Origin: a virus
Length of the DNA: 64,000 nt
Virus record (IMG/VR): IMGVR_UViG_3300035698_014365
Coordinates: 1 to 64,000 of that record
Direction: 5' to 3' (one strand)
Shown: positions 16,001 through 23,614 of the stretch, in pieces
Numbering within the stretch: the stretch's first letter is position 1
Layout of the letters: each line of letters begins with the position of its first letter
The notes under the pieces: generated by a model
Databases searched by the model: none
Seen by the model: the letters and a program-made list of their open reading frames with translations, nothing else
What the model was told of the DNA's origin: nothing
Made by a program: the position numbers and the translations under genes

Positions 16001-19000
16001 TCTCAGAGCCGCTGGACTCGTCGGACTTCACCCACTGCTCAGCACCTTCCCACCCGCGCTCCCTAATGACCGCGTCGGCGTTCTTAATGCTCTCAACATT
16101 TGACTTGGGGGTATACAGACGCGAAGTTCCGCCAGGGCGACCCTTTTTCTCGGCCGTCTTGGGGAAACTGCGTTCTTTCTGCTTTGGCTGCTGCTTGGGC
16201 TTGGCCCCTGCCTTGGGTGGCGGGGGCTTCTTGGGCGGTTCAGCCTTGGGCGTTACTGGCTCTGGGGTTGGGGCTGGCTTCGGCGCTTCTGGCGTTCCGC
16301 CAGGCGCTTGTCCATCATCTCCAGATACTCCTCGTGTGTCAGCTTGTCCCAGCCGGCCCGCTTGTTCGCCATCTCCGTGGACATAATCTGAGTTCTCCTT
16401 CCATCGGCCCGCACGTGTCTCGTCTTCAATATATCGACGATTCCCGCCTGCGTCAATGTCTCTATTTGATACATCCCTCAAATACTGCTGTTTTGCGTCC
16501 TCTGCGTCAGCGCCTGCACTACCAGATGTGGCCATTGGGTCGCGCCCGACCACATGATCTGCTGCCCCAACGTCCATTCCAACGCCTGTGGGCATGCCAC
16601 CGTTCTTTGGGTGAGAAAGTTCGTGCAGGCCAAGTCCTCGGATATACCCATCGTACTCTGAGGACGCCCTCTCTGCTGCCGCACGTGATTCGTCGGCAAC
16701 ACGGGCAGCATCAGCACCATTGAGCTCGTCACCACCAGTGCGGTCAATCTTGGACTCCGGCGTGTCGAGCTCCTGCTTCAGGAAGTCGCCCCCTTTTCGC
16801 ATGGCAATATTGGCAGCATCGTGCCCCTTCAGCGGGTTGCCATCGGCATCCAAGTACTCAGGGTGCTTGCTTGCCCATTCTTTGCTGTAGTACTCACCGT
16901 TGGCGTCTGGTAGCTTGCCCTCAAAAAAGTCGTTGAGGCCACCGAGGTTGCGGAAGTCCACCGAGACTATCGAAAAGGGCTTCTTCAGGCTTGCGAGTCT
17001 GTATATCGAATTGACATAGATAGGCCGCGTCGGCATATCCATGACCTCGTCGTGCGAAAGGTCGGCCAGCGCCTCGGTGTTTTTGCGAATCTTGTCGGAA
17101 ACGCCGGGCTGCTGGGCTTCACGCACGAACGCAAGCGTCGGGTCAAGAATTTCCGCGGTGTTTTCTGGCTCGGTTGTGCCCTCAAACTTCTTCAGGACGC
17201 GCGCGCCTATCTTGTCGGCCGCATCTACCTCGGGGCTCTTTGAAGTGCTTTCTGTGAGATTCTTTGTGGCATTTTCCGTGACCTTTGCCAGTTCCTGCGG
17301 TGTCGCTGGGGCCTTGAACTCCGGTTCGGGCTTTGTGTCCCCCGGCTTGGCGATATCCAATGTTGGCTGCTTCGGCCCCGCCCCGGGCTTTGGCTGCTCA
17401 AACTGTGCTCCGGGTTGCATCTTCGGCAGGGCGTCCCCGGCGAGCTTGTCTGCGACTGGCTCGAACAGCTCGTCTCTGCGGGCACCAAACTCGTCAACCT
17501 TCGCATCGGAAACGACTGCAAACCCCTCTTTGCCCTTGCCCTTGATCCATCCCTTTATCTCGGCGCGCTGCGCGCCCTGCAGAACCTTGAATTTGGCACC
17601 AGACGCCACGTCGCGGATGGAAAACCCCTCTGCAATGGCGAGGTTCAGGAGCTCTTGCTTCATCCACTCCGCCGAGACAACATTTTCCCCGACAGCGCTC
17701 CCAACCCAAGCGTCATATGCGAGGTCGGCCAGCGGCTGTGCGAGAAGCTGCAGGGCGCCCGCGGGAGCATACACCTCTGGAATCACTGACACGAAGCCGG
17801 CGCCAGCACCACGGGCGGCCGCAAAGAGGGCGTCGCCTAGTGCCACCTTGCCCTCTGTCAGGTCGTCGATAGTGCGTGCGCCAGACAGGCCACCCGCAAC
17901 AATGGTTCTGGTCAGTGCAGATGTGAGAAATTTCGACTTAGCAATCCACGGAACGGTTTGGAGTCCCTTGCCCACAAGCCCCGCCATCCCAATGGACTGC
18001 AAAACTGTGCCAGAAATCTGTCCACCGACAAACAACTCGGGGTTTTCCTTGCGTGCCTGATCCACCATACGGTCTACGGCGCGGACATTCGTTGCAACCG
18101 AACGGCCAGCCTTACCAACTGCCCCGGGAACCTTGCCAACGGTTCCTTCGGCAAGGGATGCGATGCCCTTTCGGAGCAGACGGCTGCCCGGGACAGATTC
18201 ACTAATTCCGGCAACGGTCGATACGAACGGGTTGACCCTCTCCTCAATTGCAACGTCTTCGATTAGCTGCTGGTTCACAGTCCGCTGTACATTGTCCCCC
18301 GAGCGGTCAAGGACCAATCTTTGCTGGTTCTCAGGCAGAGAGGCCAGCCAGCCCGCTGTGCCAACTTCACCGTCACCCTCAAGCCCTTGTGACTTCGCCA
18401 GATTGCGTAGCTCGCGCGCGCTGACACCGACCAGCGGTTTACGCGAAGCCTCATTGCGACTGTTCGCAACAACAGTTTCTTCGCGCTCGGGAAGGGCGGG
18501 CGCCACAGGATCGTCAGACGCCGCAACAAAGTCCTCGCCAGCGTAGAGGTGCCCGGGGGGCGCCTCCTCCTGCCCCACGCGCAACTGGCGCTCCTCCTCT
18601 GTCTCTGCTGGAGGGGTTGTTGGCTCAATGTCAACACGAGTGGCGTCAGGAACAGCAGCCTCAGTAAGGGTGCGCTCGGGGCCCGGGGGAGCCATGGGGC
18701 CTTCGCCAAGAACCTCTCCTAGAATTCCGGTGCGGTCCGGTCCAGCAGGTTCAGGTGCAGGCGCTGGAGCAGGGGCACTCGGGGCTGCCGCGCCCGGCTC
18801 AACGAATATCTCTGACAGGTTCTGGGAGATGGCCTGTGACTCCCACCCGCCGTAGGCATCGAGACCACCAAGGGCAGACGACAGACCCGCAATACGCCCC
18901 TCGTCCCCAGAGGACAACACCTCTGTGACGTTGGAGCGGATGTCGTCCGGAGACCACCCTGAGTATGCAGGGAGTGCGGACGCCGCGCCAAGAAAACTAT

Positions 19001-19025
19001 CCTGACGTGCGATATCGAGAGGCAC
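13050..19025 (-). CDS. Giant virion polyprotein with degenerate GGDEF-like domain (1,991 aa)
   Basis: GTG start inside TAGTG after GGAGG. Order: two short N-terminal repeats (about 12-40 and 48-75), Pro/Ala/Glu-rich linker (78-190), helical and hydrophobic segment (265-450), linker, a GGDEF-like domain (about 660-850: VDFRNLGGLNDFF, GHDAANIAMRKGGDFL, IDRTGGDELNG), a Pro/Lys-rich linker (910-955), helical middle with long coiled coils, and a C-terminal half with membrane-like stretches (VGGGGLTGMGYAMYNMGII). The make-up fits the large polyvalent or internal virion proteins ejected with podovirus DNA. Enzyme activity of the GGDEF-like part is not shown. Confidence 0.7.
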   Translation of the reverse strand: MPLDIARQDSFLGAASALPAYSGWSPDDIRSNVTEVLSSGDEGRIAGLSSALGGLDAYGGWESQAISQNLSEIFVEPGAAAPSAPAPAPAPEPAGPDRTGILGEVLGEGPMAPPGPERTLTEAAVPDATRVDIEPTTPPAETEEERQLRVGQEEAPPGHLYAGEDFVAASDDPVAPALPEREETVVANSRNEASRKPLVGVSARELRNLAKSQGLEGDGEVGTAGWLASLPENQQRLVLDRSGDNVQRTVNQQLIEDVAIEERVNPFVSTVAGISESVPGSRLLRKGIASLAEGTVGKVPGAVGKAGRSVATNVRAVDRMVDQARKENPELFVGGQISGTVLQSIGMAGLVGKGLQTVPWIAKSKFLTSALTRTIVAGGLSGARTIDDLTEGKVALGDALFAAARGAGAGFVSVIPEVYAPAGALQLLAQPLADLAYDAWVGSAVGENVVSAEWMKQELLNLAIAEGFSIRDVASGAKFKVLQGAQRAEIKGWIKGKGKEGFAVVSDAKVDEFGARRDELFEPVADKLAGDALPKMQPGAQFEQPKPGAGPKQPTLDIAKPGDTKPEPEFKAPATPQELAKVTENATKNLTESTSKSPEVDAADKIGARVLKKFEGTTEPENTAEILDPTLAFVREAQQPGVSDKIRKNTEALADLSHDEVMDMPTRPIYVNSIYRLASLKKPFSIVSVDFRNLGGLNDFFEGKLPDANGEYYSKEWASKHPEYLDADGNPLKGHDAANIAMRKGGDFLKQELDTPESKIDRTGGDELNGADAARVADESRAAAERASSEYDGYIRGLGLHELSHPKNGGMPTGVGMDVGAADHVVGRDPMATSGSAGADAEDAKQQYLRDVSNRDIDAGGNRRYIEDETRAGRWKENSDYVHGDGEQAGRLGQADTRGVSGDDGQAPGGTPEAPKPAPTPEPVTPKAEPPKKPPPPKAGAKPKQQPKQKERSFPKTAEKKGRPGGTSRLYTPKSNVESIKNADAVIRERGWEGAEQWVKSDESSGSEKTVVAMRLIDHYQSVSNKAGTGNPARADAAMSKAIEIATETSVALTKAGQEIQAARVFGRLLKDPAGVLVAGQRRLDQINKTRPDKRKLVLQTKDAKELQRLAKIAQTWDTLDKETKQVLGVLERVVSSGELTSSDVESLKLMQTKIHDAVGSEPVPLKGKAKKPSLNKMLQGRLNTMAAERMDKYKKSLTQAKTRAGLPGDEMADLAIIGAAKLGETGLKFGEWSKSMMGDLDERVQPHLQKIYRRARKVLKTERARTQALWEQATAVDRLVKRIESDESVPQEMFEHLKERTASIEELTGDARTEAILEVQQTLELLKPPKFWRRVSALQTIAQLLNVKTLGRNVIGNSLMQAAERVIDLPATAIDIGVSRVTGERSVTLGKGGTHAFEEMYKGFMKGARRSIKGLPTGDVSTKFQIQGAAFRGKGAEGPFKYAEKTLGFLEKALGVSLGATDRAVYETVKNQLVGEIAELAAINNKVPKADRKAYVQDFMKNAPDAAIELAHQYGKYVTFQDDNFLSEGAVALKKLLNAKKDFGVGDLVLKYPKTPANLLARALEYSPAGMVKSMYHLGRAVAGHEFNQREFVRSLTRAVVGGGGLTGMGYAMYNMGIITGDAENYNVTAFEREQTGGGPYRVNVSGLKRWVFSGFTDAEAAKKRKDDMLVSYDWAQPLAISLSLGANIAQARQERAFESGDYGAAFDNTVDAFSGGAQSIAETPALAGLQTLFGRGVPGDEGKQYTRALARVFEQAPASFVPTFVYQVRQAMDNTAREKHDPNTFKRALNNVINKLPFVEKMLPEAYNTLGLDKKQIFKSGSNSLFNVFLNPAFVTKYDVDPMIEMVLTPYEAERRTGQIPRRAPRKLTFSKKDAISKLGVDPADVKELAKIGASKAKDRIEFNISGEERAALQKYMAELLTRQFRRALKRQQGATGKDAWKNKSPEVQEKILAKHVSFVGEMARQQFLLKKLGKIKAYSVSDNDLLKE

Positions 19026-20431
19026 TAAAATCCTCCGCCACGGTTATCCGCTGGTGCGCCGCCTCCCCCTCCACCGCTCTGCTGTGCAAGAATAGCCTGC
19101 ACGGCCTTCAAGTCCTCCGGTGTTGGCTGTGGCATCTCCGAGTCCTCGGCCAGCTTTGGAGAATACATGTGTGCAAGGGCCGCACGATACCGAGGAACAG
19201 CCCACACCTGTGCCGCTGCCGAGTTGGGGAGAATGCGATAAGTCGTCTTGCCAAATGCATCAGTGTCAGCCTGAACACTCTTCGGGAATATTGCTTGGAG
19301 CTCACGCTTCAAGACTGTGCTCAAATCCTTCTCGGACTGGCCGGCAGTCTTCGGAGTCGGCGACTTGGGTGCAGCCGCACCGCTGGCCTTCTGTGTCGCC
19401 AGCTTTTTCTGCTCCTCGGCAGCCTTGATTTCTCCCTGGTAGCGAATCCCATCATTCTCGAGCTTGCCTTTGAGGTCCAGCAACTCGTCCTTGTCAGTGG
19501 GCAGCCCGGTCTCCTGCGCCATCTGCTGTATTTTGATGTTCGCCTTCTCGTCAGGCCCACCAGCCATGAGCTTCAGGAGCTTGTCAACATCCGAGGTTTT
19601 TTTCTTTGACCCTGCGAGCTGTTCCTGCTTGCCGTACACATAGAAGTTGGCACCCGTAATGGACTGGAGCCCGCCACGCGCCTTCGTCTCAGTAAGGAGC
19701 TGCTGATCAGGGTCTTGGCCCATCTCGGGAGTGCGGCCCTGCTGAATAAGCTGCTTTTCTTTCTCCTGAAGCTGAGAGCCGGGGCCGGTGGCGGCAATCT
19801 CTTGTCCAGTCACATCGGGGACCGACCCAGCGACCTGTTGGGTAAGCTCCTGCGTGCTCTGTGCCCCGGGAATCAACTGGCTCGGTGGCTCCTGTGGAGG
19901 CAAATCATCTGCAGGCCCGAGCCTCTGGGCGAGCTCCGGGTTCTCAACATTGCTCCTGCCAATATCCTCGTCGGTTGGAGCGGCGCCCTGTGGCCCCATC
20001 ATACTCACCTGCGAGGACTGGCCGGCGATGTTGGCCGTCTCGGCTATTGTGCTCTTGCGGCGATCCTTGGCCTGTTTCTCCCATATAGGAAAGCTCATAC
20101 CAAAAATGGGGGGCGTGTCAAGCCCAAGCTCGGCAACAGCCCTCTTCTGAAGCTCGTACTGGGCGACGTAGTTAAGGAACTTATCAGGCTCCTCTATTGA
20201 GTCCACCCTCTTTTTCATTGCCGAGCGCTTCTGCTGGCTCCAGTCCGACGCCGTAGGAGAGGCCAATAGCTGGGCTGTAAATTCGCTCTTTGTGGCAGTG
20301 AAGTTCTTCATCTTCTTGCGCAGCTCGGCCGCAGCAACCGTGTTGTCAGCAGATCTTCCAACCTTGCCGAGTTGCGACGCTATCTTACCAAAACCGCCAA
20401 TAAAGTCTGTTACAGGGTATGGAGCGCCCAT
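19025..20431 (-). CDS. Virion-associated protein, Gln/Pro-rich (468 aa)
   Basis: ATG 20431 follows GGGAGGTAGCAG. The N-terminal 130 residues are helical (KIASQLGKVGRSADNTVAAAELRKK), the middle (130-260) is Gln/Pro/Glu-rich low complexity, residues 275-345 are a charged coiled coil and the C-terminus is Gly-rich (GGGGGGAPADNRGGGF). Flanked by the giant polyprotein and a small internal protein with one-base or few-base spacing, so it is probably part of the same ejected or tail-core set. No family recognised. Confidence 0.5.
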   Translation of the reverse strand: MGAPYPVTDFIGGFGKIASQLGKVGRSADNTVAAAELRKKMKNFTATKSEFTAQLLASPTASDWSQQKRSAMKKRVDSIEEPDKFLNYVAQYELQKRAVAELGLDTPPIFGMSFPIWEKQAKDRRKSTIAETANIAGQSSQVSMMGPQGAAPTDEDIGRSNVENPELAQRLGPADDLPPQEPPSQLIPGAQSTQELTQQVAGSVPDVTGQEIAATGPGSQLQEKEKQLIQQGRTPEMGQDPDQQLLTETKARGGLQSITGANFYVYGKQEQLAGSKKKTSDVDKLLKLMAGGPDEKANIKIQQMAQETGLPTDKDELLDLKGKLENDGIRYQGEIKAAEEQKKLATQKASGAAAPKSPTPKTAGQSEKDLSTVLKRELQAIFPKSVQADTDAFGKTTYRILPNSAAAQVWAVPRYRAALAHMYSPKLAEDSEMPQPTPEDLKAVQAILAQQSGGGGGGAPADNRGGGF

Positions 20432-20434
20432 CTG

Positions 20435-20797
20435 CTACCTCCCGGTTTTCCAAACTTGCATAAGGTTGTTGCGCAGCCCAGGGGATTTGTTGAGAACCCC
20501 ATTAAAGTTCTGCTGAAAGGCCTGGGCTTTCTGGTAGTCGCCCTCCTCTTCCCTCCACTTCCACTCGCGTGCACTCTGCTGTCTCTGGAACGCCAACTGG
20601 CTACGCTGTGCCGCGATAGATGAGGCGAGGCTTCTTTTTTTGAGAGAAAAGTCCCGCGCATTTATCATCATTGCCTCGCGGCGAGCCTCCTCGTCGGCTT
20701 CTTCCTGCTTGGACATCCCAATGGCGCTCAATACGAGGCCACCGATATCCGCAATGGTACTGAGTGTGCCCGCTCCCGCCACTGTTCCTACACCCAT
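20435..20797 (-). CDS. Small virion/internal protein with N-terminal hydrophobic helix (120 aa)
   Basis: ATG 20797. Residues 1-27 are Gly/Ala/Ile-rich and hydrophobic (VGTVAGAGTLSTIADIGGLVLSAIG), followed by a long charged helix (EEADEEARREAMMINARDF) and Gln-rich segment. This hydrophobic-then-helical plan is common in DNA-ejection proteins of podoviruses. A run of nine Gs in the transcript precedes the start and may act as ribosome binding site. Confidence 0.5.
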   Translation of the reverse strand: MGVGTVAGAGTLSTIADIGGLVLSAIGMSKQEEADEEARREAMMINARDFSLKKRSLASSIAAQRSQLAFQRQQSAREWKWREEEGDYQKAQAFQQNFNGVLNKSPGLRNNLMQVWKTGR

Positions 20798-20811
20798 ATC
20801 ATACCCCCCCC

Positions 20812-23025
20812 CTAGAAAGTCCCTACTGCGTTTTCGCCTACGAGGGCGCCCTCAAGACCACTCCTGTTTTCGCTGCTCCAAAGGTGGCGAGACACCCCCA
20901 TCGAATAGAACTTCCACATACTTACGATCTGGGACTCGCCCCAGCCCTTGGCGGCAAAGTTGTCGTAAACGGCCATCGGAACGACCTCTGTCAACGTAGT
21001 CCCGTCTGCCACCATTGTTGCGAGTTCGTCAGGCGAATATCCATAGTTGTCAAACCACCCAAGCTCTACCTGTCTTGCTGTTATTGGATCTCCAGCAGTG
21101 GTCGGTTCAATATTTCTACGGATGTCATCAGAAACAAGTGGTGCAACAGTGTCGTTCATCCACCGCCCGGTCCTCGCCCAGTCCTCAACTGTCATATTCG
21201 GGGCTATTTCTGACAGCAGGTTAGAAAGCTCAAGAGAGTTGGCCGCCTTCTTATCAGGGTTATCGGTTGAATTGTGCTCTGAGGTAAGACGCCAAATGCG
21301 CTCAAACTCGGCCTCAAAGTCGGCGGGGTTTGACATGATTGTAAGCATGTTTTGGCCTCCGCTATTGTACCATGTCTCAAACTCCTGCGTTGTCGGCTGA
21401 CCAAGGTTCTCCCACACGCTCTGGGTAGCGTTCTCCGCAAGCTCAGGGTTCAGGTTCTCGGTGAAAGTACCGAAGGCAGTCGCTCGCTGCTCTGGCGTCA
21501 CGGCTAGACCACCGCCGGGGCCCCCACCGCCCCCAGGAACGCTGAGTCCAAGACTCTCAAGCATGTCGTAGTCTATCTGGAACTTGCCATCTGCGTCGAA
21601 CGTCCCAACGCCAAGGAGATGCATCTTCCCAATCGTGGACCGGGCTTCCGCGGGGTCCATGTCCGGGAACAGCGTTGCAAGCGTATCGTCGTCCAGGGAA
21701 TTCATGGCCTGGTAGACAGGGTCTCCGTTGAGTGCCATCTTCTCATACATAGCCTTGGCCGACTCTGGCGCCATCCCAAGCATGTCGATGGTCCCGTCGT
21801 TCTGCATTGCGGTGAATGCATCGTCCCAGCCCATGCCGCTTGCAATGTACTTGGTTATATTCTCCATGCCAGACGCAAAGTCAGCACGCGACTCTGCGGT
21901 CAGCATCCTGTCGGTGTTCAGCGGAACCCCATACAAGGACTCAAACGCAGTAGACGCCTGTGCGAAGTTGTCTGCTCCGCCAGCCTCTATGAGGGCCTGT
22001 GCGGCATCTACCTTTCGAGTGTACTCCTGCTGAGACTTCTGCAGGCCAAGTGTCGCCATGCTGTTCACCGCCTGCATCTGACGCGCAGCGGCCTGCTCGT
22101 TGATGCCGCGCATCGCTTCGACTTCCTGCCCACCAAACTGGCCCTGAAGCATCGCGCGCTCAGTAAGGCCCTCGCGACCAGTCATGCCAAGCTGAGACAT
22201 GTCCTGCGCAAGCGCACCAGAGGCAGCCTGCTCCTCGCCCTTCAAACGCATGCGCTCCGACTGGCGTTGCTGGTCAAGCTGCGGGTCTTGCCCTGCGGCA
22301 ATCTGGCTCATAATACCAGTGCTCTGATTGAACAGGCTGTCGCCCTGGCCAACCTGTGCCACGGGTGTCGTAGCAGCGGGGTCTGCCGGGGGGTTATTCA
22401 ATGCATCCAAGTTCGCGTTAGGCGCATTGGGGTCACCGGTGGCGCTCAGATCAAGGTTCAAATTCCCCATCTGTGTCGATGGTACAGCGCCCGCACCTGC
22501 TGCCACCCCGTCAGAGGTTGCCAGTGGAAGATCCAGGTTTCCCATCTGTGCCGATGACCTACCTCCCCTCAGGCTACCCTTCGCAACGGCTGCAGGGGGC
22601 CTTGCCCCACCCAAAACACGCGGGTCAACTCCCGCAGCAGCCCTTCCACCGGACCCCTTGGCTTCGGCTGCTGATGGCCTAAATGTCCCGCCCCTCTGCG
22701 CCCCTGGAATCCCATAATCCCGTTCAATTCCCTTGAGCTGCGACTGGCTGACCGGAGTAACCGTCATGCTGCCATCGGGGTTGCGCGTCAAGTCCTCTCC
22801 TTCATGGAGCATCAGGGGGCCTTCCTGCGTCCCGACCATCTGTGTCGGGTTGGATGGCTGTAGTTGCCCATCTTCACCGAGACCAGTGTTGCCAAGGGCC
22901 TGTGAGCCAAGCGGCGGCCCCGCGGCCACTGCCAACTGCTTGCGCAGCTCCTTCAGGGACTTCGACTCTTTGCGCGAAGCGCGAGTCTGTTCTTCCTTGA
23001 GCCACTTATATCTCGACTTAGCCAT
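20812..23025 (-). CDS. Large virion protein of unknown fold (737 aa)
   Basis: ATG 23025 follows AAGGAGTAGTCA. Basic helical N-terminus (1-33), long Gly/Ala/Pro/Asn linker (35-235), helical region rich in Gln and Met (250-480: SQIAAGQDPQLDQQRQSERM), Gly-rich hinge (VPGGGGGPGGGLAV, about 495-508), and an aromatic C-terminal domain ending FAAKGWGESQIVSMWKFYSMG. Position between tail spike and internal proteins suggests a tail or ejection protein. No recognisable enzyme motif. Confidence 0.5.
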   Translation of the reverse strand: MAKSRYKWLKEEQTRASRKESKSLKELRKQLAVAAGPPLGSQALGNTGLGEDGQLQPSNPTQMVGTQEGPLMLHEGEDLTRNPDGSMTVTPVSQSQLKGIERDYGIPGAQRGGTFRPSAAEAKGSGGRAAAGVDPRVLGGARPPAAVAKGSLRGGRSSAQMGNLDLPLATSDGVAAGAGAVPSTQMGNLNLDLSATGDPNAPNANLDALNNPPADPAATTPVAQVGQGDSLFNQSTGIMSQIAAGQDPQLDQQRQSERMRLKGEEQAASGALAQDMSQLGMTGREGLTERAMLQGQFGGQEVEAMRGINEQAAARQMQAVNSMATLGLQKSQQEYTRKVDAAQALIEAGGADNFAQASTAFESLYGVPLNTDRMLTAESRADFASGMENITKYIASGMGWDDAFTAMQNDGTIDMLGMAPESAKAMYEKMALNGDPVYQAMNSLDDDTLATLFPDMDPAEARSTIGKMHLLGVGTFDADGKFQIDYDMLESLGLSVPGGGGGPGGGLAVTPEQRATAFGTFTENLNPELAENATQSVWENLGQPTTQEFETWYNSGGQNMLTIMSNPADFEAEFERIWRLTSEHNSTDNPDKKAANSLELSNLLSEIAPNMTVEDWARTGRWMNDTVAPLVSDDIRRNIEPTTAGDPITARQVELGWFDNYGYSPDELATMVADGTTLTEVVPMAVYDNFAAKGWGESQIVSMWKFYSMGVSRHLWSSENRSGLEGALVGENAVGTF

Positions 23026-23035
23026 TGACTACTCC

Positions 23036-23440
23036 TTACAGGCGAACGCTGCCAAGGAACTTGATTTCACGTGCATCGGTATCAGCATGCCGACTTTCGG
23101 TGCCGCGCTTCCATGAGGTGCCAAAGTAGATGCGCATGAAGCACAACGGGTGTGTCTGGCGACCGGCCAGAACGTACCGGTCAATCTCTTGCTCTGTCTG
23201 CCCCATCAGGTAACCGACAACAGACTCGCCCTTGTCGGTGTCCCCAAGCACAACCCCCATGTCAACGAAGTTCGCGCGGGTCGTCTCGACGACGGCGCTG
23301 AGCCCCATCTCCGTGACGTAGGCACTTGTGCCCTTGCGAATCTCGTCGATGTCCACATAGTCACCCGAGACACGCGCCGGATTGTCGAACCAGCCATTCA
23401 AAATCGGGTAAGACATACTTGCTCTCTCGCGTACAGCCAT
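23036..23440 (-). CDS. Hypothetical structural protein (134 aa)
   Basis: ATG 23440 with GGAGGATGGC. Alpha/beta protein without low complexity: SYPILNGWFDNPARVSGDYVDIDEIRKG, EMGLSAVVETTRANFVDMGVVLG, and a C-terminal strand pair around CFMRIYFGTSWKRG. Size and position suit a tail completion or head-tail joining protein, but no family is recognised. Confidence 0.5.
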   Translation of the reverse strand: MAVRERASMSYPILNGWFDNPARVSGDYVDIDEIRKGTSAYVTEMGLSAVVETTRANFVDMGVVLGDTDKGESVVGYLMGQTEQEIDRYVLAGRQTHPLCFMRIYFGTSWKRGTESRHADTDAREIKFLGSVRL

Positions 23441-23449
23441 GCCATCCTC

Positions 23450-23614
23450 CTATTGCTTTACTTTGTCCTCAAGCTCTTTGACGCGATGTCTCAGAGCCGT
23501 GACTTGTGCGTTCAGTTGGTTTGCCAGGTCAATCACCTTGCGCTGCGACTCCGGATCGGCAGGGTCAATGTCCCGGACAATATTCTGATACTGTTCATCT
23601 ACCAAATTGGGCAT
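23450..23614 (-). CDS. Small coiled-coil protein (54 aa)
   Basis: A complete frame MPNLVDEQYQ... to ...KELEDKVKQ lies in the gap between two structural genes. ATG 23614 is preceded by AGGGAGACACGAC and overlaps the upstream spike gene by 16 bases. The second half is a regular heptad coil (VIDLANQLNAQVTALRHRV). It may be an oligomerisation or chaperone-type accessory of the spike. Confidence 0.6.
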   Translation of the reverse strand: MPNLVDEQYQNIVRDIDPADPESQRKVIDLANQLNAQVTALRHRVKELEDKVKQ

